DNA of 64,000 bases from Channa striata (lineage: Eukaryota > Chordata > Actinopteri > Anabantiformes > Channidae), in NCBI GenBank assembly GCA_033026295.1, contig CM065185.1, positions 3,162,001 to 3,226,000 of the forward strand, written 5' to 3'. Of this stretch, positions 24,801-36,733 are shown piece after piece. The translations under genes and the position numbers were made by a program. The notes under the pieces were generated by a model that saw only the letters and a program-made list of their open reading frames with translations, did no database searches and was not told the DNA's origin. Each line of letters starts with the position of its first letter. The first letter of the stretch is position 1.

Positions 24801-25715
24801 CAAAAAAAGTTCTGCTTTTTCTTGTACTTGAATCTCATGAAACAGAAACACTTATTTAACAGCACTTTACTTTGATGTTTTTCCCCTTAACTTAGATTTT
24901 TTTTTTTCCCTTGCCTGTACCTCACTTGTAAGTCGCTTTGGATAAGAGCATCTGTCTAATGACTAAATGTAAACGTAAATCCATAAAGTATATACAGATA
25001 CTTAATTAACTTGTTACAGAAAATAGATATGTATACTGATCTCTCAATTAGATTGGATTTGGAGTCAGAAATCCATCTGATAAATGGTTATGCTACATAA
25101 TGTGCTTCTTAGAATTCAACAAAAACGTATTTTAGGAAACTGTTGTAAATCGATAGTTTTCTTGGCTAAAAAACTTATGGCACAACAGTTCCTATGCATT
25201 TCTGATTTTATAGGAAAACTTCTAACAGAGATGCATCATAATTGTTTTTCTTACACACCCACACATACACACATATATACATATACACACACACAGAGAG
25301 ATCTCGATCTTGTGTGTTCTTCTGCCAGAGGACAGCTTTTGCTGAAAAGAACAAAACAAGAAAACAAGGCACTGACTGGGGGGGGTTTCGATGGAGAGGC
25401 ACAGACAACAAAGACTGTAGAGTCTTCAGAGGAATATGGAGGTAAAATAACTTAATAAAACTAACTTCAGGTGAAGTTCTACTTACTTTAGGCAGCTTTT
25501 GTCACCATTAAATATATGAAACATTTTTAATTTATAATTGAGAAACTGGAGTATGTCTATTGGATACTATATTTAAATACTTTAGCACAGCACAGCTGAG
25601 CTTTCATTTGATTTTACTTTTGTCATCATCAGTTATCCTAAAACAGCTCCAAACCAGACGTTTTCCACCTCTGCCTACCTGCTCAGACTAATGTGCAGTT
25701 AGTGATGTTTTACAA

Positions 25716-25748
<33 letters not shown>

Positions 25749-27528
25749 AATAAAATAATTTTTCATATTTGTTGAAATTCAGACAGTTTTTTGAATGGTT
25801 TCTTGCACAGTTTTATGTTGCAGGGATTTTTTTAAATATAAACTAATAACAGTCAGAACCAGGTCTCTCAAAAATAGTCATTCCCCTAGATATTTTCCAT
25901 TTTGTCAAATTATACCCACAAATGTAAATGTAATTTTATTAGGATTTTATGTAATAGACCAGTATAAAGTGTGAAGTGAAAGGAAAATGATAAATGTTTT
26001 TCAAGTCTTTCAAATTTCTGAAAAATGTAGCGTGCATTTGTATTCAGAGCCTCTGAGTCAATACTTTGTAGAACCACCATTTACTGCAAGTCTTCTGGGG
26101 CATGTGTCTACCAGCGTAGCCCATCCAGAAAGTGAAAGTGCCCTTTCTTTGCAGAATAGCTCAGGTTCAGTCAGATTGGATGGAGTGCTGGGTTTAGGTC
26201 TGGACTTTGACTGGGCCATTTCAACACATTCACACAGCCAATTCTTCTACGTCCCTTTGGAGGACAAAGCTTCCCCACAGCATGACGCTGCCACCAAGTT
26301 TCACGGCGGGGATGTGTATTCAGGGGTAATGTGCATTGTTGGGTTTCTGCCACACCTGCCTTTATGCTTGTAGGCCAAAAAGTTCAATCTTGGTCTCATC
26401 TGACCTGAGCATCTTCTTCCACATGTTTGCTGTGTCCCCGACGTGACTTGTTGCAAACTGTAAACAGGACTTCTTTGAACAGCGCATTTCTTCTTTCTTC
26501 TTGCCACTCTTCCATAAAGGCCAGATTTGTGGAGTGCACTACTAATAGTTGTCCTGTGGACAGATTCTTCCAGGTGAGCTGTGGATTGGTGCAGCTCCTC
26601 AAGAGTGACCATGGGCCTCTTGGCTGTTCTTCTTGTCCGGCCTGTTAGTTTGGTGGAGAGCTGTGTTTTGGTAGCTTGGCAGTTGTGCCATACTCCTTCC
26701 ATTTTTATAATGAATCAAAGCTATAATGCTCAAAGCTTGGGATATGGTTTTAACAACATAACCATGCTTTACACTTCTCCACAACTTTATCCCTGAGCTA
26801 AATTATGCACATATGGACTCTGTTTACTGATTTGACATCTTTTAAATGCAATTGTTTTCTTTTCCTGGATTTACGTTAGGGGTATCAGAGTTAAGGGGGC
26901 TAAATACAAGTGCAGGCGACACTTTTCACATATTTATTTGTAAAAAAAAAAAAAAAACAAAAGGAGAAAAAACTTTAGATTTATCATTTTATGTAAACTT
27001 CACAGTTATGTACCACTTTGTTGGTGTGTCACATAAAATCCCACTAAAATACATTATGTCTGATTGTAACGTGAGTGTGCAAAAGTTCAAGCAGTATGAA
27101 TACTTTTCCTTTACACTGTATATAAAACAATTGTCCTCCATTTAGACAGAATAGAAAGCTTTAAGATTGCAGTGTGGGAATGCAACAAACACCCACCCTA
27201 AAAGAGACTGCATACACTTTTCAGCTAGGCTCAGCTAAGTGACAGCGACTGTGTGCATTTTATTAATCCAGACTCTTGATAAAAGTTGTTGTGATGCCTA
27301 CTGTTTTATGACTTATAGTTTGTTTTTATGTGAACAGCCTGGTATTAGTTGTATTACATGTAGATGCAGGTAATGTTTTTCTTTATCCAGAATATTTTTT
27401 TAAAATATGAAATATGTTTAATGTCAAATATATCTATCTATATCTATCTATATATCTATATCTATATATCTATATCTATCTATCTATATATATCTATATC
27501 TATATCTATATCTATATCTATATATATA

Positions 27529-27588
<60 letters not shown>

Positions 27589-30500
27589 AGGGCCTAATCT
27601 TGGTGAACTGTTACCCTCCAACTATGTCAGTTTAGTAAATGGTGTTTGAGTGTGTGTTTAAATAAATTAATGATTTTAGGTTTTCTGAAGGTCACTTTGT
27701 GTAAAGTATATTTTCTTTGCACACAGTTTCATTCCTTTGTCTTTTAAATACTTGCAGAGTTTGTGTGTTTGTACAGAAGTGAAGTTCTTAGGCCGCCTTA
27801 CATGATCCTGGTTAGTTTAACTCTGCCCTCCCGTCCAAAAAGCTTCTGTTGGAGCACCTGGAGAAAACTGAATAATACACAGCGTAGAGCAAGTTTAAAT
27901 AACTGTGAAGCGACACTACAATGACCTAGACCCCACACAGACCTCAGAAATCCAATCAGGTCAACAAAACAAGTCTTAACGAGTGTTAATAGCTTTGGTA
28001 AGGATGCAAAATCTGGTCAACATGGAGGTGGAATTGTTAACCCTTTTGTTTCAAGGGTCCCCACTTTGAATCCCTGGTCAGCTTTGGCCTTTCTGTGTGG
28101 AGTGTGCTCGTTTTGTTCCCCATGGCTGTATGGGTTTCCTATGGGTACTCCCACAGTCTTCTACATCCAAAGGCATGCATGTTAGGCTATTGGTGACTTT
28201 AAGTTACCTATAGGTGTGAATGTGAGTGGAAATGGTTGTCTGTCTGTGTTGGCCCTGTGATGTGGAGGAATGTTCTGTCTTGGTACTGCTAGATCTCAGT
28301 GCTATTTTTGATAACGGTTGCCCACCATTTATTGGTTGGGAGGTTGTGTGTTGGTTTGTCTGGATCTGCCTTGGATTGGGTCTCATATATATATCTCTTC
28401 ATATTCTTTCATTCATTACTGTTTTTTCCAGTGAAGGGACATTGCTAAGCTCAGGATAATTATATCCCCAACAGAAAAGGAGATGAATATTCATGGGTTC
28501 ATTTTGCCCCAACTTAATTAATGTTATTCCCTTTCCCACCCTTTCCTAGGAAAACATCCTTTGATTACTTACAAGTTGTTTAAAGATGTTGTAGTTACGC
28601 TCTTGACAAAGAATTCATGTTACCCCTGTTGTGCTTTCTTTATCCAATCAAATTCAGAAACCAGTTTAAAGTTCTTCATATTACTGTTTGAGTCCTTTAT
28701 ATTAAGGCTCCAGCCTACACTAGAGCTACTGCAGCCGTATATTAGCAGTAGAATCTTAAGTCTTTCGACCAGGACTTGCTAGTTGTCCATTGATCTAAGC
28801 TCAGTACAAAGGGAGACTATGCCTTTCAGTCTATAGTCCTTCAACACTGGAACTTTCTTTCTCCCCTTGGATGTTAGATTTGTGGGCACAGATAAGCCTT
28901 CCCATCAACTAAATCTGCTTTTAACAACATTCCCAGTTAGAGCCAAATACAGTTTTAGCTTCATGTAATTATCACTGCTTTACTGGGAAGGTTAATGGCT
29001 TAAGATTTATTGTTACCTTAAATATTACAGTATGTTTTACTATTACTTCTCTTCTGAAAATGTATAGTGTACTTAACTTGCCTTGGAGTGAAATCTAAAC
29101 ACCCCACACAATATGTCCTTACTTAAAAGGCAGTTAAATCTGTCTTGAAACCAGTGATGGGGCGTCTACCGTCAATACAGTGCAAGTTTGTTTTATGACA
29201 TACTATTTGACGTATTTTCTGCAGAGCCTTTAATAACAAATGTCTAGTGAGTATTGGTTTAAGGTCAGGTGTACAAAGTGGCACAATATCAAAATGCTAG
29301 AATACACGACAATGCTTTTTGATCTTCACCATGTTCACACTGCAAAACTCTTCTGGTTGTCTTAGCTGAGGAAGTGAGCAGGAGAGACTTAATGGGTAGG
29401 GAGGAATGCAGCCTTGTATAAGCTCTTGCAGGGTCTGAGGGCCTCACACCTCCTCCCTTCCCTCATCTCTTGTGCATGTACAGGCTGCTTCAGTCACTCA
29501 CTTCACAGCTGAAACATGGAGGGAAACGTAAGTAGCATTTCGATATTCAGCCACATAAGCCAATTGGGTGATGGGATCCACGACACAGCAGAAAGCAGGA
29601 GGGTGGAGGGGGCATCTTCCAACTTGTCACTATTAATAAAAGCTCAGTGTCTGATTTAGGCCCTGCTTCGTAGTCCTGGAATGAGAGGCGATTTGCAGTC
29701 AGAGCAAAGCATGCTCAGAACTGCTATGTGTGACTGATGAAGTCACCCAGTCAGCTAAGTTATTTTCTGATCAGTGGCTCTGCCAGCGCTGGTCCACAAA
29801 ACCAACACTGAAGCTGTTTAATCGTATTGTCAACCTTTTGTTGTGATTCATTGTAACACTGTGGTCGCTAGGAAAATTGTAAAGAACACAACCATTTGTT
29901 TGCTAGTTATCGAAGTAGCAACCATGCCTAAGCAAGCAAATCACAAAACATAAAATTCAGATTTTATAAGAGAATATTGGTTTGTGTAGTCACTTGTTTA
30001 CCCACCACTCTCCCACCGCCTCCTGTTGTTTAACAGCATCCCAGTCGAACAGCAGCTTAAAGAAGCAAAGGAGCCGGAGCATCTTTAGCACTTTCTTCTG
30101 CTGCTTCCGCAACTACAATGTGGAGCCACCAGCTACCAACACCAACACCAGCTCCCTGCCTCCACCTGTTGAGGAGAATGGATCGCCTCCCAAGGTGAGC
30201 AGCTGCACCAATACTTGCTTATTATTAAATATTGTCAATTGTAAAAGACCTGAGGACTTATCTACTACATAGTTGTAGTCACTTTTTGTGAATAGCACTT
30301 TCTTTTTTTTTGGTGGACCCTTTGTTGTTTGTCTATTCCTCCTTTTTTGTTTTCCTCAATACCCTCACCCTGTTTTTGTATTTGTGTCTGTCTCTTGTGT
30401 TATAGTGTGACCAGGCTGAGGTCATCCCTGTTCCTAGTGTATGTATTGCCATTTTCCTTTTCCTCTGCATGCAGGCTGAGTGGGCTGGTGCTGGCACATC

Positions 30501-33500
30501 CTTTCTGTGTGGGCTCCAACCCTCCTCAGAGAGCGTTAGCTCTGCTACTGTTCTGCAGTTCATTTTCAGCCCAACGTAGCACTGGCTGTGTGGAACGTGT
30601 ATATGCATCAATGGGTTTAAATGGTGCCTCAGTGCCTGATCTGCATGAGTGACACTTGGTTTGTATGGATTCAGAAATAATGGGATGCTAATTATTTTAT
30701 CTTAAATGTAAAACTGTATAGAATGTATTAATTGCTTCAAGAGATAACCATGCAAAAAGTAAATGCATTAATTATGCTGCTTTTAAATGTAGTTGTATAA
30801 TATTATTAAGAGTTAACAGCTACAGTAACTCCTGCCCTTTGAGACCCCCTAATGTGAGAATTTCTCACCTGAGGGCTGAAAGCATACTTGTCAAGTCAAC
30901 ATCATAGACCATATAATGTCCAACCCCTTACATCCATCTGTCATCCAAATCTCAATAACTGTGAATACAGAACTGCTCCTACACTAGTTCCCATGTGTTC
31001 ATCCTGTCGTGTTCAGGTGGAAACTTTAAAGTTTAACATTTTCAAACTGATGAAGGTTCACATTTCAGTGAGTGTAAAGCAGTGACGGCTAACCTTTCCA
31101 TTGCCTAATCTGTGAGAAAGTTTAAAGTGTGCATTTAATTTCCACCGATTTGATGATTGGGATTAACTATTAAAGTGTTTGTAGGTGGCTCTCGCAGGAG
31201 AATACATGATGATGGTGATGATGAAGAGTCCTATAACTTTGGAACTATTTGGAACTTATGGTTTCAATAAACACTGTGTCAAAAATGGCTTTGTTTCAGC
31301 TGCATTTCCCATGCAGATGCTCTTCCTAACATAATGTTTGCTTTTTTGCTTAGCATTGCAAATTACTATAATAAAAAGTTTATGTTCTTTATCATTTCCT
31401 GCTCTTTGGCACACTGTCTCAACCCTACTGTGTTGAACACAGTGACTCTTCCCCAGTATATTTGACATTATTTGCTTTGTCTTCCTCACAGCCGCCAGCC
31501 AAATACCTCTTGCCAGAAATGAAGATATCTGACTATGGCAAAAAGTGTGTGGTGATTGACTTGGATGAAACTCTTGTCCATAGTTCATTTAAGGTAAGAA
31601 GAGACGAGTGCAAAATTGCTTTACTATGAATCTCTTGCACCCATACAGTATATTGTTTTCTATTTTTGTAGGTATACCACTATTCATTCAGTTTATTATT
31701 TGTTGTACCCATTATTACATAGTTTTGTTAGCATTATTTCAAAAACTATCATTGTGTGTAAAATGGCTCTATCTAGTTTCTGTCTGCTTAGATTTAGAGT
31801 TTGGTTAAGCCAAATATTCTGGCCCCTCCTTTTCCTCCTGTGACATGATAGGCAAGACTTCAAGGTCTATTTCTACCGTTGACCCCACTGACTGATGGCA
31901 GCTGCTAAGTAACACAGAGTAGCCTTAGCTTGCCTGTTGATTATGTTAGCATTAAAACGTAGAGATGTCAAGAACTGATACTTTGGTACCAAGTTGATCA
32001 TTAAATTCTAAAAATTGGACAGTGCCCGGAGTACCAGTCTGAAATGTAATTTTGTTAGGTTCTAAAGTTAATGATGCTGTTCCGGCTAAGTCATTTTAAT
32101 ATAATGTGGATGTTTTGTAATGCAAGGCTCTACAGTGGAATCATGTGCAACAGAAATTTAGAGTGTGCGAATGTGTAATATTATTTAGGCACACCAAGGT
32201 GAGTGAATCTAGGGATAAATGTCAAGAATTAGACCAGTTCTCACCCAGGTTAATTTTATTGGCAGCTGAAGAATGCAATGAGTGAGATTAGCAAATTTGA
32301 ATATTGTGTTTTGTGTACGCTCATGGTCAAGAGCAGAGGTCTGCTCCTGGCTAAAGCCGGAGAATGGAGGGAGCTGCACAGGTGAGGTGTAGTCAAAGCT
32401 TGTGAGGAAAAGCTGATGAAAGTGTAAAAAAACAAACAAAAAAACTACTTTAAACATGCAGAAAAAAGGTAACATCAGCTCTTCGGGCAGTCCCCAATCT
32501 ACTGTCAGTAAATGTTAACAAAATGTTGTGGATAATTAATCATCACTATGAACATGCTCAAACAAAACCTGCCTGTGTGTAGACTGTGCTAACTGCCTAA
32601 TTGGCCACATAGTATGTTAAAACTGAACAGGTTGTGGGGGACTTTTTCTCCTGGCACACCAGCCCCTTCCCTTTATTAGGAGTAGTCTCCCTGTCATTCT
32701 GTTTAAACTTCACCCAGTGATTAATGTCATTTTGGTCTGTACCTCTGCGTTTGGGCGCACAGAAAGAATACATAAATTACATTATGTCCGTTTTATTTAT
32801 TATCTGAATCTGGACAATGTTTTATTTCGTACCAATTTATTTTGTTGTATTTATCCGCCACATCTTAAAGGCCGTTCTGTGAAAATATTGTGCAACATTA
32901 AACCGGTCCGTGGTGCAAAAAGGTTAACGACCACTGACTTACAGGCATAATAGTGCCACTTGTAGTGATGCCTTGCCATCCAAATATTAGAACACTGTTA
33001 CTGTACATGTGTGCAAAGCACATCAACTTTACCTAAATGTTAAAAGTTCAATAGCTAGTTAATAGCTATTAGGAGAATAGGATTTCTGTGGCCCTGAGGC
33101 TGCAAAATAAGTGTAGAAGCAGCAAAGACAAGAAGAATGCTATGTCTCAGCAGGAGCTGAAGCAACAACAGGTCTGCCTCAACTTGGAGAATACAAAGGT
33201 TATTTTAAGCTTAAGGAGGTATTTATGAATGACAAACAGTAATGTTAACTGCAGTTAATATCAGAGATGCATTAACATACTGACACTGGCCAACAGACAC
33301 ACACAGGGCAACTCAACTGTGTGTTCTTCATTTAAGAAAATGGAATTCAGACTGTAGTCTCTCATGGCTGGTTAGCTCTGACTTTGTCAATACTACACTG
33401 GCATACAGTCATCTGTCACTCCTTTATTGCATTTTATATGTTCCAGCTAATTTAGAGGGTACAATTACCCTTTGTGTGAGGTTACCTTCTACGTCTTAAA

Positions 33501-36500
33501 ATGTTTACAGAAACAATTTGGAAATAAAATGGCTTATCCTGTTACCCACTTTGATTTAGAAAACAAGTGCATTTTTAAATTTACATGTACCCTCGCAAAT
33601 TCTAGCAGTAGAGTGCAAATGCCTTGTACCGAGAATAATGTGTATATTTACAGTCATCATTTTCTCTGTATTCAAAGCTCAGCCAGTAATGTACAGGAAG
33701 TCAAAGGTGTGCCAAAAGAGGAACAGGTGGCAGAGGCCAGACTGTAATAAGAATGGGGGAAATGGTAGCGAGTCTATATTGTGCATTTACAATAAAAACA
33801 GGAAGCTAATAGGAAAGAGAAAAGGATGGCTGATGTGGGAAACCAGTCGCAGTTCATACAACCTCATCTTTAGCTTGAACAAGTCATGCCATGTGAAATA
33901 AATTTAGCAATGGCAACCACCAATTACAGTCCTGAATAATCTCTTTGTACCTCGCATTCTTGGTATTGTTGAACATGATCGGATCTGTCATGTTTTGAAT
34001 TACAAGAAAGAGAAAATGAAATGCATTTTGTTCTTTATTGTCCTATGTAGTATTTATAAAACATGGTAAATGGCCTGTATTTATATAGCGCATTTCTACC
34101 TGTAATTAGATACCCAGTACTAGTGCTTTACCCATTTACACACACACATTCATACTCCGATGGGGGCCAACACTCAACTAAGGAAGGGACACTTTAACAG
34201 GTGACTAGAGGAGCCAGGGATCAGAGAGTAGAGGGCGGCTGTAACTCAGCTGAGCCCACAGAGGGTCAGTGGTTCGATCCCCAGTCACTGCTTGCTGTAT
34301 GTCGAAGTGTCCTTGGGCAAGACACTGAACCCCTAGTTGCTCCCGGTGGGTCAGATGAGCACCCTGCGGCAGCCATCGCCACTGTGTATGTGTATACCTA
34401 ATTACTCCGTAAGTCGCTTTGGATAAAGGTGTCTGCCAAATGACTAAATGCAAAAGTAAATCAAACCAGCAACTGAAGGATTGTTGGACAACTGCGCTAC
34501 CTACTGCACCACAGTCACCCCAAATAAACAGAACAATAACATTAATAAATACAGAAGTATATAAAACAAAAGGAGATTACTTTAGTATGGATGATGCATA
34601 CATTTTGAAAATTATGTTTAAAAGGATTATTGATACAAGACACTTTTTCCTTAAAATCATTTTCAAAATCTATGCATTCATCTAAATTTTTCATTTTAGA
34701 TGACCAGTTCTGTTGTTGAAGAAGGAAGAAGAACAATGATATTGACTAAGTGAATTACACATTGGTTCGGCTTCCATCAGCAGTCTGTGAACTGGAGGGT
34801 TTGTTTTGCTAGTAGAACATCTGCTGGTCAGTTAGGGTATTACATTGTCTGGATTAAATATAGTAAATTATTGTTATCTTGTATTTCTTCTCACAGCCCA
34901 TCAGCAATGCTGACTTTATTGTTCCAGTGGAGATTGATGGTACCGTTCATCAGGTATTGTACACACAACAAAAAAACCCTGGAACATTGAAATTCACCCT
35001 TTTTATTAATGCTGCCAATGGTCACTTTGTTCATATTTGAAGATTTTGAAGTGAATAGTTGTGATGCAGTTCAAGTAATCCAGGATAGGCTGTGTATATC
35101 CTGGTTGGCCTGTTCATGATTACTTGCACTGGATGGCAACTGCTGGACTGGGACAAAAGTCGATAGCTTCTTCTACACTGTGAGTAAGAAATGATGGTGT
35201 TTATAATGCCAAGGATTTGTTATAGTGAAAGTAATTGTTAGCATTACAAGCTAGTATTCTGTGGCAGTCTAAATTCCATAAAATAAAATACAATGGTTCT
35301 ATCCACAAAATGTGTACTTGTGCTGTTTGACATTTTTTTTACGCCGTCTGGCTCTAACCCTCCCTGTCTCACAGGTGTATGTGTTAAAACGACCCCATGT
35401 GGATGAGTTTCTTCAAAAGATGGGAGAGCTCTTTGAATGTGTGCTGTTTACAGCCAGTCTTGCCAAGGTGCGTTTAGTAACAAGTTTCTCTTTCTGGTTT
35501 TTAATCTGTTGTGTTCATCTACTTTTGCCATCGTGACACTCACAGCCCCTTTGCCTTGCTGTCTATGTGTATCTTTTGCATCTTAGCCGCTAATGCATGG
35601 GTAAGTTTAATGAATGAAACAGAAATAACCATGTTTAGATATTACTGCTGTATCAGATGTTCCTCATGCTGAGTAAGGCAGCTAAGTGTAAGTGGTTCCT
35701 CTTGTGTCATCTAATAGTACTTCCTCAGTCGTCTTCCCTGATAGGTAAGCACAGCCGTTCAGGTTAGCCTACTCTGCTTCCTCCGTGCAAAAATGCTGTA
35801 GCATTTGTTTTTTGCACGTTGATCTGTTAGTGTTGTAATTGAGGTATGTGACTACAGAGGTGCGCTACAACTTTTCTACGTCTGTCACCCCAAAAGTGTT
35901 ATTAAATGCATTGTTGTAGTTGGGTTGAATTCAGGAATTGTTCAATATTTGTTTATACAGCAGTATAATATTTTTCTATGTTTGTTTAAACTGGACAGTA
36001 CGCAGACCCTGTGGCAGACCTGCTGGACCAATGGGGTGTGTTTCGAGCACGACTTTTTCGAGAATCTTGCGTTTTTCACAGAGGCAACTATGTCAAAGAC
36101 CTCAGCCGACTGGGACGAGAGCTTAACAATGTCATCATTGTTGACAATTCACCTGCCTCTTACATTTTCCATCCAGAAAACGCTGTGAGTACCCAAACCA
36201 CTTAAAAATGCTTGTCATGCCTCCAGGATTTCTTGGTCATATTCTCCGTGTGTTTTGTTTCCTTAACACATTTTAAATAATATTGTACTTATCCTGATAT
36301 TACTTTATGATGTTTGGATAAATATTATTTGTCCAATTCTATAAATATTTTAAACTCTAAAACCTAAATACAAAGCGAAGCATCTGCTGGAACCTTGATT
36401 TCTCTACCACCAGATAATTTGATAGCTGAAAGAAGATGATTCACTTATTAATTTATTACATAACACTGATGATAAGAGAAACATGACACTGGTAGTAACA

Positions 36501-36733
36501 TTTAATCTAGACTAATCCTTGCCAAGTTTGTGCACAGAAGTATAACTGTGCACAGGGTAATTGATATCAAACATAAACAAACTGCAGATGATTTCCCTGT
36601 CTTCCAGGTCCCAGTCCAATCCTGGTTTGACGACATGAATGACACAGAGCTCCTGGACCTACTGCCTTTCTTTGAGGGACTTAGCAAAGAAGAGGAGGTT
36701 TATGGAGTCCTGCAGGATCTGAGAAGCAGGTAG
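21887..36733 (+). CDS. ctdspl: CTD small phosphatase-like protein (SCP3/RBSP3)
   Basis: Nuclear Mg-dependent Ser/Thr phosphatase of the FCP/SCP family. It dephosphorylates Ser5 of the RNA polymerase II CTD and also Rb and REST-pathway targets. Coding exons: 21887-21962, 30037-30194, 31492-31593, 34897-34953, 35375-35467, 35999-36184, 36608-36733 (stop TAG). They total 798 nt, 265 residues, the same as one human isoform; an optional 33-nt exon at 30406-30438 gives 276. N-terminus MDHMSIITQVSNPKEEE; then a basic Cys-rich stretch (SLKKQRSRS, FFCCF). The catalytic HAD motif is VVIDLDETLVHSSF, with the nucleophile Asp101 and general acid Asp103. The FCPH fold continues to FFEGLSKEEEVYGVL. The first intron is about 8 kb and full of transposon remnants. 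The intron between 34954 and 35374 contains mir-26a. All introns keep phase. Confidence 0.96.
24185..24390. repeat. Dispersed fish repeat fragment
   Basis: Shares GTCGAAGTGTCC, GGGCAAGACA, TTGAACCC and CAGCCATCGCCA with the element at 34215-34460, followed by AAAGCGCTTT. It lies in ctdspl intron 1. Confidence 0.6.
24570..24985 (+). mobile_element. Retroelement 3'-end fragment with common teleost tail
   Basis: 24690-24770 reads, with breaks, like the C-terminus of a fish LINE ORF2 (NELPNSA, then STFKTLLKTELF). It ends with GTAAGTCGCTTTGGATAAGA and ATGACTAAATGTAAA, a tail seen at the 3' ends of many teleost repeats. Degenerate. Confidence 0.6.
25721..25748. repeat. (AGT)n trinucleotide repeat
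   Basis: About nine AGT units in ctdspl intron 1. Confidence 0.9.
25845..27122 (-). mobile_element. Tc1-like DNA transposon, near full length, dead
   Basis: About 1.28 kb with long terminal inverted repeats: plus-strand 25920-25990 (TTTTATTAGGATTTTATG...AAAATGATAAATG) matches the complement of 26970-27060. Broken transposase reading on the minus strand spans about 26800-26170. It holds a helix-turn-helix-type segment (KRPMVTLEELHQST, HKSGLYGRVARRK), the WRKPN-like region (KHKGRCGRNP) and the last catalytic block WPSQSPDLNP. Frames are interrupted, so no active enzyme is expected. The insertion lies in ctdspl intron 1, antisense to it. Confidence 0.85.
26171..26702 (-). pseudogene. Tc1-like transposase pseudogene
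   Basis: Two overlapping frames (26702-26301 and 26353-26171) each carry part of a Tc1-family transposase. The first has the DNA-binding portion and the second has SPDLNP, which surrounds the third position of the DDE catalytic triad. The break between them and in-frame stops show decay. Confidence 0.8.
27425..27583. repeat. (TATC)n/(TA)n compound microsatellite
   Basis: About 160 bp of TATC/TATA units ending in more than 20 pure TA units. It is in ctdspl intron 1 and likely highly polymorphic. Confidence 0.95.
28050..28990 (+). mobile_element. LINE fragments (reverse transcriptase remnants)
   Basis: 28262-28320 encodes SVLVLLDLSAIFDN, the signature block around the first catalytic Asp of LINE reverse transcriptases (usual form LLDLSAAFDT). 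28640-28990, in decayed frames, matches the ORF2 C-terminus of the same kind of element (SRILSLSTRTC, GDYAFQ and NNIPS-like pieces). 28050-28250 carries the common fish repeat with TGTGTGGAGTGTGCTCG and GGTGTGAATGTGAGTG. Much of the RT is missing. It lies in ctdspl intron 1, in sense orientation. Confidence 0.7.
30406..30438 (+). CDS. ctdspl: Optional 33-bp microexon of ctdspl
   Basis: Lies between coding exons 2 and 3 in phase 0. It is preceded by TTATAG and a T/TG-rich tract and followed by the donor GTATGT. It encodes CDQAEVIPVPS. A human CTDSPL isoform has an 11-residue insert at the same place, recalled as GDQRQVIPIPS, so length, position and sequence agree. Inclusion gives the 276-residue form. 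The insert lies between the N-terminal tail and the phosphatase domain. Confidence 0.88.
34060..34530. repeat. Nested dispersed repeats in ctdspl intron
   Basis: An outer element (GGTAAATGGCCTGTATTTAT ... GAGCCAGGGATC, resuming at AAACCAGC ... GCACCACAGTCACC) resembles 6690-6930. It is split at about 34220 by an inner element running to about 34460, which ends in GTAAGTCGCTTTGGATAAAG and GACTAAATGC. ATCA at both junctions could be the duplicated target. Confidence 0.65.
35066..35143 (+). ncRNA. mir26a: microRNA mir-26a precursor
   Basis: The 5p arm at 35070-35091 has the exact miR-26a mature sequence (starts TTCAAGTAATCCAGGATAGG). The star arm is at 35109-35130 (CCTGTTCATGATTACTTGCA). The two arms pair (CAAGTAATC with GATTACTTG), and a GCAG/CTGC clamp lies outside. 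It sits in sense orientation in the ctdspl intron between 34954 and 35374, the same host position as vertebrate mir-26a-1. It should be processed from the host pre-mRNA. miR-26 and the CTDSP phosphatases are known to act together on Rb and cell-cycle exit. Confidence 0.97.

Noticed and set aside
25254..25300. (CA)/(TA) rich tract as a CRISPR-like or regulatory array
   Set aside because: Simple sequence repeat only; no spacers. No CRISPR array is expected or seen in this vertebrate DNA.
32700..32945. Possible hAT-like element (CCGGTCCGTGGTGCAAAAAG near the right end)
   Set aside because: Only one end looks familiar and no matching opposite end was found, so it is not listed as a feature.
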